The position numbers and the translations under genes were made by a program. Of a DNA stretch of 50,826 bases, positions 45,601 through 50,826 are shown one piece after another. Source of the DNA: Bryobacteraceae bacterium (GTDB lineage Bacteria; Acidobacteriota; Terriglobia; Bryobacterales; Bryobacteraceae). The stretch lies in NCBI GenBank assembly GCA_030041985.1, contig JASIAM010000274.1:1-50826 (forward strand), in the 5' to 3' direction. Numbering within the stretch: the stretch's first letter is position 1; the number at the start of each line of letters is the position of its first letter. The notes under the pieces were generated by a model that saw only the letters and a list, made by a program, of their open reading frames with translations, made no database searches and was not told the DNA's origin.

Positions 45601-45681
45601 GGCGCCGGCATTGCGGCGCAGGGTTTTCCGGACGGCACCAATGCGCGGCGTGTGCAATTCGGATTTCGGGTGGTGTTCTAA
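42604..45681 (+). CDS. TonB-dependent outer-membrane receptor with carboxypeptidase-regulatory domain (Oar-like), second copy
   Basis: About 1025 aa. Signal peptide (LFLAIVLCALWASGVPFAPAWG), a CarboxypepD_reg domain (GTVMDPDGNGLPDARIVLS and YRLSVTRKNFTNW), a linker rich in Gly/Glu/Ala (EGGAKGQGEGHE), a plug, and a large barrel. Barrel markers: YHGEAYGYFRDPSLQADNRY, AGVDAGGPIQPDKIFFFANL, YGLRYDRTHL, AAYMLDDHTVVRAGYGWYY, LLVEAYNVLNKQFN and the C-terminal aromatic strand RRVQFGFRVVF. The start is ATG 42604; the frame is open 22 codons further up. It is divergent from the NHL protein, so both may be controlled together from the 172-base gap. Substrate unknown. Confidence 0.92.
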   Translation: MRIRQRLFLAIVLCALWASGVPFAPAWGQAPGGFGAVGGTVMDPDGNGLPDARIVLSNQSLGVRRPLDGTDDGVFYAPTVVPAKGYRLSVTRKNFTNWDSGEFMVTAGQKLNFDITLRSVEGGAKGQGEGHERFVEDTKAGVGAIVPADEAADTPASGRRVDAFVPLAAGTTEADSLPGVPVFHAVPYSNVFLTDGLSTTNTYLLDKPGMANQLSEDAIQSVDIASADFLTEFTGTMGGIVDATTRAGTAAYHGEAYGYFRDPSLQADNRYASGFNVRQKQHQAGVDAGGPIQPDKIFFFANLDFLDRSGQGLNRITNPMIANSSGTQVLASNCQATAAQCAIAEQFIQKQMNVLEPLWDHDYRGLARFDYHKSLRNNFTLEGNAMQFRAPSLAETEVVAPNGGMIGDPILSDQTRYVKIGWTATGSNQVTNDMRLGYFQDRVSEDAVPTGLPTGTLGISIAGTTVGATQPYSAIVPSERRYQAMDQGYWTLGSHTIRVGGSMIWTRDFIDSLADEGGLYTYPSLTAFAEDFGLTGQRDYTYFSQTLGDPTRSLPTRDLGVFAEDTWRGTNRLTITYGLRYDRTHLTQPTQVNTNYYLTDTVTEPWLNLSPRFGAAYMLDDHTVVRAGYGWYYAPISGQLLDSLYLGNAIYQTNILIPPGITGAPIYPNIIPTTGAIPTGSQNVTYGLTTFRNPYNAEMTVAIERRVRPDTTVTLSLMHNRGYKLWTTEDYNQANPSSDQVTTATYNIDNAAGQTVNTYTTQMWYAKNNGNFAHVFQIENSGSSWYNAASLQVRRNMSHGLSLLASYTFSHSLDDTGQNAPFGAGFSSTYNQNYMLDKGNSAFDQRQHAVIQWLWQPKVTNSNSVTARYLLNGWQVAGIATLASGQYDTPIIVVQGQQFSGISMVYTSTINGSDGWNRVPFEAIGSLPTGPEYNVDVRISRPLPITERIKATLLVEAYNVLNKQFNTAVNTIAYTSIGELPSGLVSGTRTGTLFPVPELGAGIAAQGFPDGTNARRVQFGFRVVF

Positions 45682-45703
45682 GATTTAGGGGCACCGGCGG
45701 CCT

Positions 45704-45819
45704 TTTAGTGGCGCTGGCGGTCTCTGCCGCCGGCTTCAGTGAGCCGCCAAGTGACAAACCTCGACATTGTCACGAACGCAATGCGCTCGCCGGCGGCGGA
45801 GACCGCCAGCGCCACTAAA
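45704..45819. repeat. Long nested inverted repeat (REP/MITE-like)
   Basis: The arms at 45704-45734 and 45789-45819 are 31 bases each and match in 30 of 31 positions as reverse complements (for example TTTAGTGGCGCTGGCGGTCT). The 54-base loop contains a second perfect inverted repeat GTGACAA/TTGTCAC (45751-45757 and 45767-45773). It lies between the convergent TonB receptor and EVE genes and could act as a terminator, a REP/MITE element or both. No open frame is inside. Confidence 0.75.
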
Positions 45820-45828
45820 GCCCCAGAA

Positions 45829-46239
45829 TCAGATACCGGCGTCGGGATAGCGCGCGCGCATCCAGGCGACAAACTTTTCCGGCGCGGGCATGGTGGAAAG
45901 CCGGCCCTGGCGGACTAGCGCCCAATCGTCGAATTTTTTCGATTGCTTGATTTCCGCAAGTGTGGTGGGCGGGTTGAGGCGCGCTGTGAATTCGAATTCC
46001 ACCACGGCCGATTTGGGATTTTTGGGATCATCCCGCGCCTCGGAGCGCACAGTGGCCAGGCCAACGATCGCGGATTCACCGCCGCTGTGATAAATGAAGA
46101 CACGATCGTCCGGGCGCATTTCGCGAATGGCGCGCACGGCCTGCGGGTTGGTAACGCCGTCCCACAGGGTCTTCCGTTCACGTTCCAGATGGTCGATGGA
46201 GTAAGTGTCCGGGTCGGTTTTCGCGAGGAAATAACTCAT
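45829..46239 (-). CDS. EVE domain-containing protein
   Basis: 136 aa. The protein is one EVE domain (a PUA-like fold that binds modified nucleotides): SYFLAKTDPDTYSIDHLERE, LWDGVTNPQAVRAIREMRPDDRVFIYHSG, SAIVGLATV and PPTTLAEIKQSKKFDDWALVRQGRLSTMPAP are in the usual order. No fused nuclease is present, so this is the stand-alone housekeeping type (YthJ/thymocyte-protein-like) and not a restriction-linked fusion. It is convergent with the TonB receptor across the inverted repeat and divergent from the tannase gene, 46 bases away. Confidence 0.92.
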   Translation of the reverse strand: MSYFLAKTDPDTYSIDHLERERKTLWDGVTNPQAVRAIREMRPDDRVFIYHSGGESAIVGLATVRSEARDDPKNPKSAVVEFEFTARLNPPTTLAEIKQSKKFDDWALVRQGRLSTMPAPEKFVAWMRARYPDAGI

Positions 46240-46285
46240 CCCGGACTATCTTAGACCAAAACGGCAGGCGTTAAAATCAGTAACA

Positions 46286-48046
46286 ATGCTCAGGAAACTC
46301 TTTTCATTCGCGGTTACGGCAGCATGGCTGATGATTGTGGCCCGCGCCGCTTACAGCCAGGCGCCGGGATCAACCAAGTGCGCGAGTCTTGCGGCCCTGG
46401 GCGGCGCGGCGCTTCCGAATCCGGCTACTGTGGTAACAGCAGCCGAATGGAACCCTGCCAAACAAGCGCAGGGAAACACGCCGGCGCTGCCCGAGCACTG
46501 CGAAGTCTTCGGCAAGATGAACGAGCGGAGCGGCGTCAACTCCGAGCGCTATGCCATCCGTTTCCATCTGCGTTTGCCCGCCAACTGGAATGGCCGTTTC
46601 TTTTTCGAGGGCGGTGGCGGATCAAACGGCAATCTGGGCACGGCGTTTGGAAATCTTCAGGGCCAGCAGCGGACCAACGCGCTGGCGCTCGATTATGCCG
46701 TGGTGTCGCAGGATTCGGGGCACGATAATGCAGTGAACAATGAGCCGAACCGCAATGGCACGGTCACATTTGGTTTCGATCCGCAAGCGCGCCTCGATTT
46801 CGGCTACCGGTCCTATGACCAGGTGACACAGGCGGCCAAAGCGTTGATTCAGGCATTCTACGGGAGGCCGCCGGAGCGCTCGTATTATGTCGGCTGTTCC
46901 GAGGGAGGGCGCGAAGCGATGATGATGTCGCAGCGCTTCCCGGAATACTTCGATGGCATTTTAGCGTGCTCTCCCGGCTTCAATCTTCCGAAGGCGGCAG
47001 TGTTCGGCCACGCGTGGGATATGCAGGCGCTCAGCGAGGTGGCTAAGGCCACGGGTATTTACGACCGTTTCGGCGGACCTTTTCTCAACAAGACATTCAC
47101 CGATGAAGATCTTGACTTGGCCGCGCAGGCGGTGCTCGCGGCTTGCGACAAGCTGGACGGCCTGGAGGACGGGATCATCGGCAATTTTGACGCGTGTACG
47201 GCGGCGGTAGTCGCGCCGCAGTTGTCGGCGATCACCTGCCGTGGTCCTAAGAGGGTCACTTGCCTTGCGCCCGTACAGGTGACGGCATTGGAGAAGATTT
47301 TCGCCGGTCCGAAAGACTCCAAAGGCGAGCTTCTCTATGCAGACTGGCAGTGGGACCGCGGCATCGGGGGGAGCACCCTTCCGAAAGGCCACCCCGGGGG
47401 CGACGCTTATTATCAGGGATGGCGCATTTGGAAAATGGGCGCTTACGATTCACCGGTAAATTCGGCCATCATTGCCACACTGGGGAGCGCTTCGGTCTCA
47501 GCCCTGTTTACTACGCCTCCAACATCGGTGGCCACGAGCGGCGCGGCGCCGCTGGCATACCTGCTCGGAATCAATTTCGACAGCGTGGGGGCGAAACTCG
47601 GCGCCAAGGCGGGAGAATATACCGAACCGGTTTCGGAATTCATGATGGCCAGCTCCACAGAGTTATCGGCGTTTCGGAAACGGGGCGGCAAGCTGATCAT
47701 TGTGCATGGGGTAAGTGATCCGGTCTTTTCCATTCGCGATACGATCCACTGGTGGAAAGAAGTGAATCGCGTGAACCAGGGCAGCTCCTCCGATTTTGTG
47801 CGGCTGTTCGCGGTTCCGGGAATGAATCACTGCGCTGGCGGTCCGGCAACTGATCAGTTCGATGCGTTTGGCGCGCTCGTGAATTGGGTGGAAAAGGGAG
47901 TAGCGCCGGATGCGATCGTGGCCACCGCAGGGCCGGCCTCGCCATGGCCCGGGCGAACCCGGCCGCTATGTGTATATCCCAAGCAAGCACATTACAAAGA
48001 TAGCGGCAGCATTGAGGACGCGGCGAATTTCGTTTGCCGCGAGTAG
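46286..48046 (+). CDS. Tannase/feruloyl esterase family protein, secreted
   Basis: 586 aa. Signal peptide (LFSFAVTAAWLMIVARAAYSQA), then the alpha/beta-hydrolase of the tannase family. The characteristic CS-D-HC set is visible: C204-S205 in YYVGCSEGGREAM, Asp in VHGVSDPVFS, and HC in GMNHCAGGPATDQF, so a Cys-Cys bridge next to the catalytic Ser and His is expected. Substrates are plant gallate or ferulate esters, or PET-like aromatic esters as in MHETase; which one is not decided here. It may serve plant-polymer breakdown. Convergent with the ABC ATPase after 12 bases. Confidence 0.92.
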   Translation: MLRKLFSFAVTAAWLMIVARAAYSQAPGSTKCASLAALGGAALPNPATVVTAAEWNPAKQAQGNTPALPEHCEVFGKMNERSGVNSERYAIRFHLRLPANWNGRFFFEGGGGSNGNLGTAFGNLQGQQRTNALALDYAVVSQDSGHDNAVNNEPNRNGTVTFGFDPQARLDFGYRSYDQVTQAAKALIQAFYGRPPERSYYVGCSEGGREAMMMSQRFPEYFDGILACSPGFNLPKAAVFGHAWDMQALSEVAKATGIYDRFGGPFLNKTFTDEDLDLAAQAVLAACDKLDGLEDGIIGNFDACTAAVVAPQLSAITCRGPKRVTCLAPVQVTALEKIFAGPKDSKGELLYADWQWDRGIGGSTLPKGHPGGDAYYQGWRIWKMGAYDSPVNSAIIATLGSASVSALFTTPPTSVATSGAAPLAYLLGINFDSVGAKLGAKAGEYTEPVSEFMMASSTELSAFRKRGGKLIIVHGVSDPVFSIRDTIHWWKEVNRVNQGSSSDFVRLFAVPGMNHCAGGPATDQFDAFGALVNWVEKGVAPDAIVATAGPASPWPGRTRPLCVYPKQAHYKDSGSIEDAANFVCRE

Positions 48047-48058
48047 CAAGAGCTGACT

Positions 48059-48736
48059 CTAGTCGATCGAGTAAATACGGCCATCGCGTAGGTGCAAGCG
48101 GCGGTCGGCGAACGCCGCGGCTTCGGTGCTATGCGTGGCCAGCAAAACGGTGGCGCCGAAACGCACGGCGCTCTCGCGCAGCAGATCCAAAACACGATTG
48201 CCGCTGGTGGTATCGAGGTTGCCCGTTGGTTCGTCGGCGAGCAGCAAGTCCGGAGAGTGCACCAGCGCTCGCGCAATGGCGACACGCTGCATCTGCCCTC
48301 CGGAAAGCTGATACGGCATTGCGCTGCGCTTTTCCTCCAAGCCGACCCATGCCAGCCGGTCGAGCGCAGCCTTGAAGGAGTGCCTCTGGCCCGCCAGCAG
48401 CAGCGGCAATTCGACATTTTCCAGGACCGTCAGCGTTGGCAGCAACTGAAAAAACTGAAATACGAAACCGATACGCCGGCGGCGGAGCGCGGTGAGATCG
48501 GCTTCGGAACAGGAAGAAGTAGCGCGGCCATCAATGAGCACTTCGCCGGACGTGGGCAGATCCATGGCTCCCGCGAGATTAAGCATGGTAGTTTTGCCAC
48601 AACCGCTGCGGCCTACAAGCGCAACTAAGTCGCCGGGCGCCAGCGTGAGCGAAATATCATGCAACACGGGCACCGGCTCTCCACTGTTGGAATAGGTTTT
48701 AGAAACCCGGCGAAGTTCGAGGCGAGGCGCCGCCAT
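48059..48736 (-). CDS. ABC transporter ATP-binding protein, LolD/MacB type
   Basis: 225 aa ATPase. Walker [11 protein letters not shown] (~residue 41), Q-loop [21 protein letters not shown], signature [15 protein letters not shown], Walker [10 protein letters not shown] and H-loop [10 protein letters not shown] are intact. Sequence style is that of the LolCDE/MacB/FtsE group, which drives lipoprotein release or efflux through an FtsX-type permease. No permease gene lies next to it in this window: the upstream gene is a small secreted protein and the downstream one runs the other way, so its partner is encoded elsewhere. It is preceded by the perfect hairpin 48755-48795. Confidence 0.9.
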   Translation of the reverse strand: MAAPRLELRRVSKTYSNSGEPVPVLHDISLTLAPGDLVALVGRSGCGKTTMLNLAGAMDLPTSGEVLIDGRATSSCSEADLTALRRRRIGFVFQFFQLLPTLTVLENVELPLLLAGQRHSFKAALDRLAWVGLEEKRSAMPYQLSGGQMQRVAIARALVHSPDLLLADEPTGNLDTTSGNRVLDLLRESAVRFGATVLLATHSTEAAAFADRRLHLRDGRIYSID

Positions 48737-48754
48737 CGGCTCTCATAATATCGC

Positions 48755-48795
48755 GCTATCAGCCATCACAGACACTCGGGGTGATGGCTGATAGC
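48755..48795. repeat. Perfect 15-bp hairpin with GCTATCAGCC arms
   Basis: GCTATCAGCCATCAC (48755-48769) and GTGATGGCTGATAGC (48781-48795) are exact reverse complements separated by 11 bases. The hairpin sits 18 bases upstream of the ABC ATPase start and 55 bases after the stop of the small secreted protein gene, so it could stop or protect that upstream transcript, although no U-run follows. The arms share the GCTGATAGC core seen at 14256 and 23144. Confidence 0.6.
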
Positions 48796-48849
48796 TATTG
48801 GGAAGGGAGAAAATAGGAGAATAACTTCTAACGAGGAAGTAACCGGCAC

Positions 48850-49167
48850 TTACTCAAACTGAATTTTAGTCTTAGTGCCGCCGAGGTCGATTTCATTGAC
48901 CTGAGCACTGCCATTTACCTGCTTCATATCAATCTGCGTGTTCTGGTACTTCTTCTCAGAAGTGGTAACCTTGGCACTGGCTTCGACAGCCTGGCCATTA
49001 GAATTGGTGAAGCGAACCTTGGCGTCATCCATTACCGCAAGGCTGTACTTACCTGCCTTCAGCTCTACGTTGCCAACCTTAGTAGCGCTGTCAAAGGTAA
49101 CGTCATAACTCTTCGCGCCGGCCACTGACAGGCCCATAACCGCGAACAATAACAATGATCGAAACAT
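48850..49167 (-). CDS. Small secreted protein, unknown (Acidobacteria-type)
   Basis: 105 aa. Signal peptide MFRSLLLFAVMGLSVAGA and a beta-rich mature part (DVTFDSATKVGNVELKAGKYSLAVMDDAKVRFTN ... QNTQIDMKQVNGSAQVNEIDLGGTKTKIQFE). It looks like a small beta-sandwich; I know no function. AGGAGG sits 12 bases before ATG 49167, a slightly long spacer, and supports this start over the in-frame ATGs further upstream. A 450-base upstream gap holds a candidate promoter and a direct repeat, suggesting regulation. High content of Lys, Asn and Gln marks it as different from the neighbouring GC-rich genes. Confidence 0.72.
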   Translation of the reverse strand: MFRSLLLFAVMGLSVAGAKSYDVTFDSATKVGNVELKAGKYSLAVMDDAKVRFTNSNGQAVEASAKVTTSEKKYQNTQIDMKQVNGSAQVNEIDLGGTKTKIQFE

Positions 49168-49620
49168 GTGTTTTTGGAACCTCCTGCTGGTTAGTGAATT
49201 CATCGACTCACTAGAAAGGATGACGGATGCTCGATGGAAGTTACACGATTCAACCCGGAATAGCCCCAAAAGGCCATCCTCGGCAAGCTCGGCAGTTTCT
49301 GTCAGTTGCGGCTGATTGCGATGATAACATTACGAGCGAGTGACACAAGCTTGCGAGGCGAGTGACACCTGGGCCGGGTGTACTCTTCCAAACAAAGCTA
49401 CGGAAAAATGCTTCGTCAACACTGAACGCTATTGGATTTGTTTTAAACCGCCAGGCGTCATACACGAAACTGAAGTGTTAGGTGACTTCGAGTGAAGCCA
49501 GGGCACCCTACAGAACGGGGTTGGTTACCGGCACGTTTGGTGAATGGTGGGCGGCCCGTGAAAGAAAATATGGTTATTGGTGTTGTGCGGGCCACCACGA
49601 GGCAGAAGCAGCGGCTCCAC
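49168..49620. promoter_or_regulatory. Long upstream region of the small secreted protein gene, candidate promoter and direct repeat
   Basis: 453 bases with no gene. On the minus strand TTGACG (-35, 49414-49419) and TTTGTT (-10, 49391-49396) are 17 bases apart, a weak sigma-70-like promoter that would give a leader of about 215 bases. Within the leader GCGAGTGACAC occurs twice (49336-49346 and 49358-49368), with starts 22 bases apart, close to two helical turns, suggesting a dimeric regulator site. The rest holds nothing recognisable. Confidence 0.3.
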
Positions 49621-49887
49621 TCAGGCGGTGAGGGCTTTTATACGGAGGTGCAGTTTTGATTTATAACGCGCTGCGGTGTTTTTCTTGATGATGCCGGTTT
49701 TGGCGGCGCGATCGATCAGGGAAAACGTCGCCGGAAGGAGATCACCCGCTTTCTTAGGGTCCTTCTCCTGAATGGCTCGCCGCATGGCGCGAATCTGGTG
49801 CCGCAACCTGCTCTTATTTTTGCGATTGTAATCGGTGCGCCGCTCTGTTTGCCGTCCGCGCTTGAGTGCGGAATAAGTATTTGCCAT
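49621..49887 (-). CDS. rpsT: 30S ribosomal protein S20
   Basis: 88 aa, all-helical, very basic protein that binds 16S rRNA. The sequence begins [40 protein letters not shown] and ends [25 protein letters not shown], matching S20 in order and length. The start is ATG 49887; a longer frame leftward is noise. It has its own promoter region (111 bases) divergent from the single-domain receiver gene. No S20 regulatory leader was recognised. Confidence 0.95.
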   Translation of the reverse strand: MANTYSALKRGRQTERRTDYNRKNKSRLRHQIRAMRRAIQEKDPKKAGDLLPATFSLIDRAAKTGIIKKNTAARYKSKLHLRIKALTA

Positions 49888-49998
49888 TGTTCGAGTTCCC
49901 AGGATAGCGCACCACAGGCGCGGCGGGCAAGTGGCGGCTGGTAAGTTGGACGCCTTTGGCAAGGCGTTTGCAATAGCACAATCGGGAAAGGAGCCTGG

Positions 49999-50397
49999 AT
50001 GGAAATATCCGGGAGGCCAACTGGAATCACCGTGCTGGTGGTAGAAGATACCGGTCCGCTTTGCAAGATGATCGGCCGCATGCTGCACGATAACGGTTAT
50101 GCGGTCCTGGAAGCAGCCGATGGCGCTGAAGCGCTGGCCATAGTAAACCGCGAAGGCGGCAGAATCCAACTCGTGCTAACGGACGTAATCATGCCGCGCA
50201 TGACGGGCACTGAACTGGCGGATCATTTGTCACAATTGCATCCGGAATTGCCAGTGCTGTTTATGTCGGGCTTCGCTGAGGATCCCGTAGTGCAACGGCT
50301 CACGAAAGCCAACGGCCGTTTCCTGCGGAAACCCTTCACTGCCAGAGTCCTGATCGAAGCCGTGAACCAAGCGGTGGCGCGCGCCGCCAAGGGATGA
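49999..50397 (+). CDS. Single-domain response regulator (receiver only)
   Basis: 132 aa. CheY-like receiver: acidic residues in VLVVEDTG, phospho-acceptor Asp in [13 protein letters not shown], switch Ser in LFMSGFAED, and Lys in [12 protein letters not shown]. There is no output domain, so it acts by protein contact or as a phosphate sink. No kinase lies beside it. GGAAAGGAG sits five bases before ATG 49999. It is of the type used in motility or hybrid-kinase pathways, but its partner is unknown. Convergent with the TPR protein. Confidence 0.93.
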   Translation: MEISGRPTGITVLVVEDTGPLCKMIGRMLHDNGYAVLEAADGAEALAIVNREGGRIQLVLTDVIMPRMTGTELADHLSQLHPELPVLFMSGFAEDPVVQRLTKANGRFLRKPFTARVLIEAVNQAVARAAKG

Positions 50398-50400
50398 GTC

Positions 50401-50826
50401 CTATTTCAATTTTTCCAGTTTCTTGCGAATTTCCGGCGCATCCTTGGCGTCCGGACTGATCTCCAGGTACTTGGCAAACGCTTCCTTTTCGGCAGTCGTA
50501 TCTTTCTGCTTCGCGGCCGCCTCGCCCAGCCGCAACCAAGCCTCGCCATACCCCGGATTCCATTTCGTGGCCTCGCGATAGCGATTGGCCGCGGCCCGGT
50601 AGCTGCCCTTCTTGAAGTAATAATTGCCGACGGTGAGTTCCTTTTCGGCCCGCAAGGGATTGAAAGAGTATTCCTCAGTCTTCAGGTTTTCGTCTTCTTC
50701 TTGCGGTACTTGCTCCTTGGTTGCAGTGGGGACCGGCCGATCCTTTTTCAAGCCGTCATCCGCCCGGGCCCTCCAGGAAACCGCTACGGCGCTGGCCAAC
50801 GCCAGTGCCACTACCCAACGGGACAT
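50401..50826 (-). CDS. Exported TPR-repeat protein
   Basis: 141 aa; the ATG is the last three bases of the window, so the start is set by the frame and cannot be checked upstream. A signal peptide (MSRWVVALALASAVAVSWRARA) directs export, then a charged stretch (KKDRPVPTATKEQVPQEEDEN), then at least two TPR repeats: ELTVGNYYFKKGSYRAAANRYREATKWNP and GYGEAWLRLGEAAAKQKDTTAEKEAFAKYLEISPD. It resembles a reduced BamD-like protein but lacks the lipobox Cys and is shorter. A role in envelope assembly is a guess. Confidence 0.8.
   Translation of the reverse strand: MSRWVVALALASAVAVSWRARADDGLKKDRPVPTATKEQVPQEEDENLKTEEYSFNPLRAEKELTVGNYYFKKGSYRAAANRYREATKWNPGYGEAWLRLGEAAAKQKDTTAEKEAFAKYLEISPDAKDAPEIRKKLEKLK

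Overview
The window looks like chromosomal DNA of an acidobacterium, probably class Terriglobia near Solibacter/Bryobacterales. The reasons are gene content rather than any rRNA. There is a secreted NHL-propeller protein with the Solibacter-type C-terminal domain (TIGR03437-like), two very large Oar-like TonB-dependent receptors with N-terminal carboxypeptidase-regulatory domains, a DUF1800/DUF1501 pair, a membrane-anchored PknB-type kinase, a penicillin acylase and a tannase-family esterase. I saw no rRNA, tRNA or CRISPR array and no prophage.

Layout. 1-950: 5'-truncated IS630-family transposase. 1.2-6.2 kb: signalling block. A leftward overlapping trio (degenerate histidine-kinase/phosphotransferase-like protein, short receiver, sigma-54 AAA+ activator) is divergent from a PAS-GAF hybrid histidine kinase; together they could form a His-Asp-His-Asp relay. 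6.2-10.1 kb: a small exopolysaccharide cluster (NusG-like antiterminator, phosphoglycosyl transferase, DegT aminotransferase) and a NarL-type kinase/regulator pair. This stretch carries several apparent lesions: a frameshifted transferase, a compensated double frameshift in the aminotransferase, and a response regulator with its middle deleted. 10.2-18.5 kb: BON-domain protein, Kef-type antiporter, nitronate monooxygenase, exported AlgH-like protein, YtxH-type stress protein, RecX, thioredoxin-like ferredoxin, and a TPM/nucleotidyltransferase/LemA operon. 18.6-20.9 kb: thiE-bioB (vitamin synthesis) followed by a vapBC toxin-antitoxin pair with a palindromic operator candidate. 20.9-32.3 kb: penicillin acylase, SMP-30 propeller, DUF763 protein, SDR, DUF1501/DUF1800, type II NADH dehydrogenase, dipeptide-epimerase-like enolase, VOC protein. 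32.4-46 kb: two TonB receptors, remnants of a hicBA module, a glycolate/lactate-oxidase-like FAD protein, Ser/Thr kinase, NHL/TIGR03437 protein and EVE protein. 46.2-50.8 kb: tannase/feruloyl esterase, orphan LolD-like ATPase, small secreted protein, ribosomal protein S20, single-domain receiver, TPR lipoprotein-like or periplasmic protein.

The genes suggest a soil heterotroph with a large secreted and outer-membrane uptake repertoire and dense signal transduction. The most notable observations are the putative four-step phosphorelay, the receiver/AAA+ split that may be a frameshifted NtrC-type gene, the cluster of decaying genes at 6-10 kb, a nested inverted-repeat element at 45.7 kb and a G-quadruplex motif just upstream of thiE. 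All functional calls rest on reading the sequence by eye; no database search was run.
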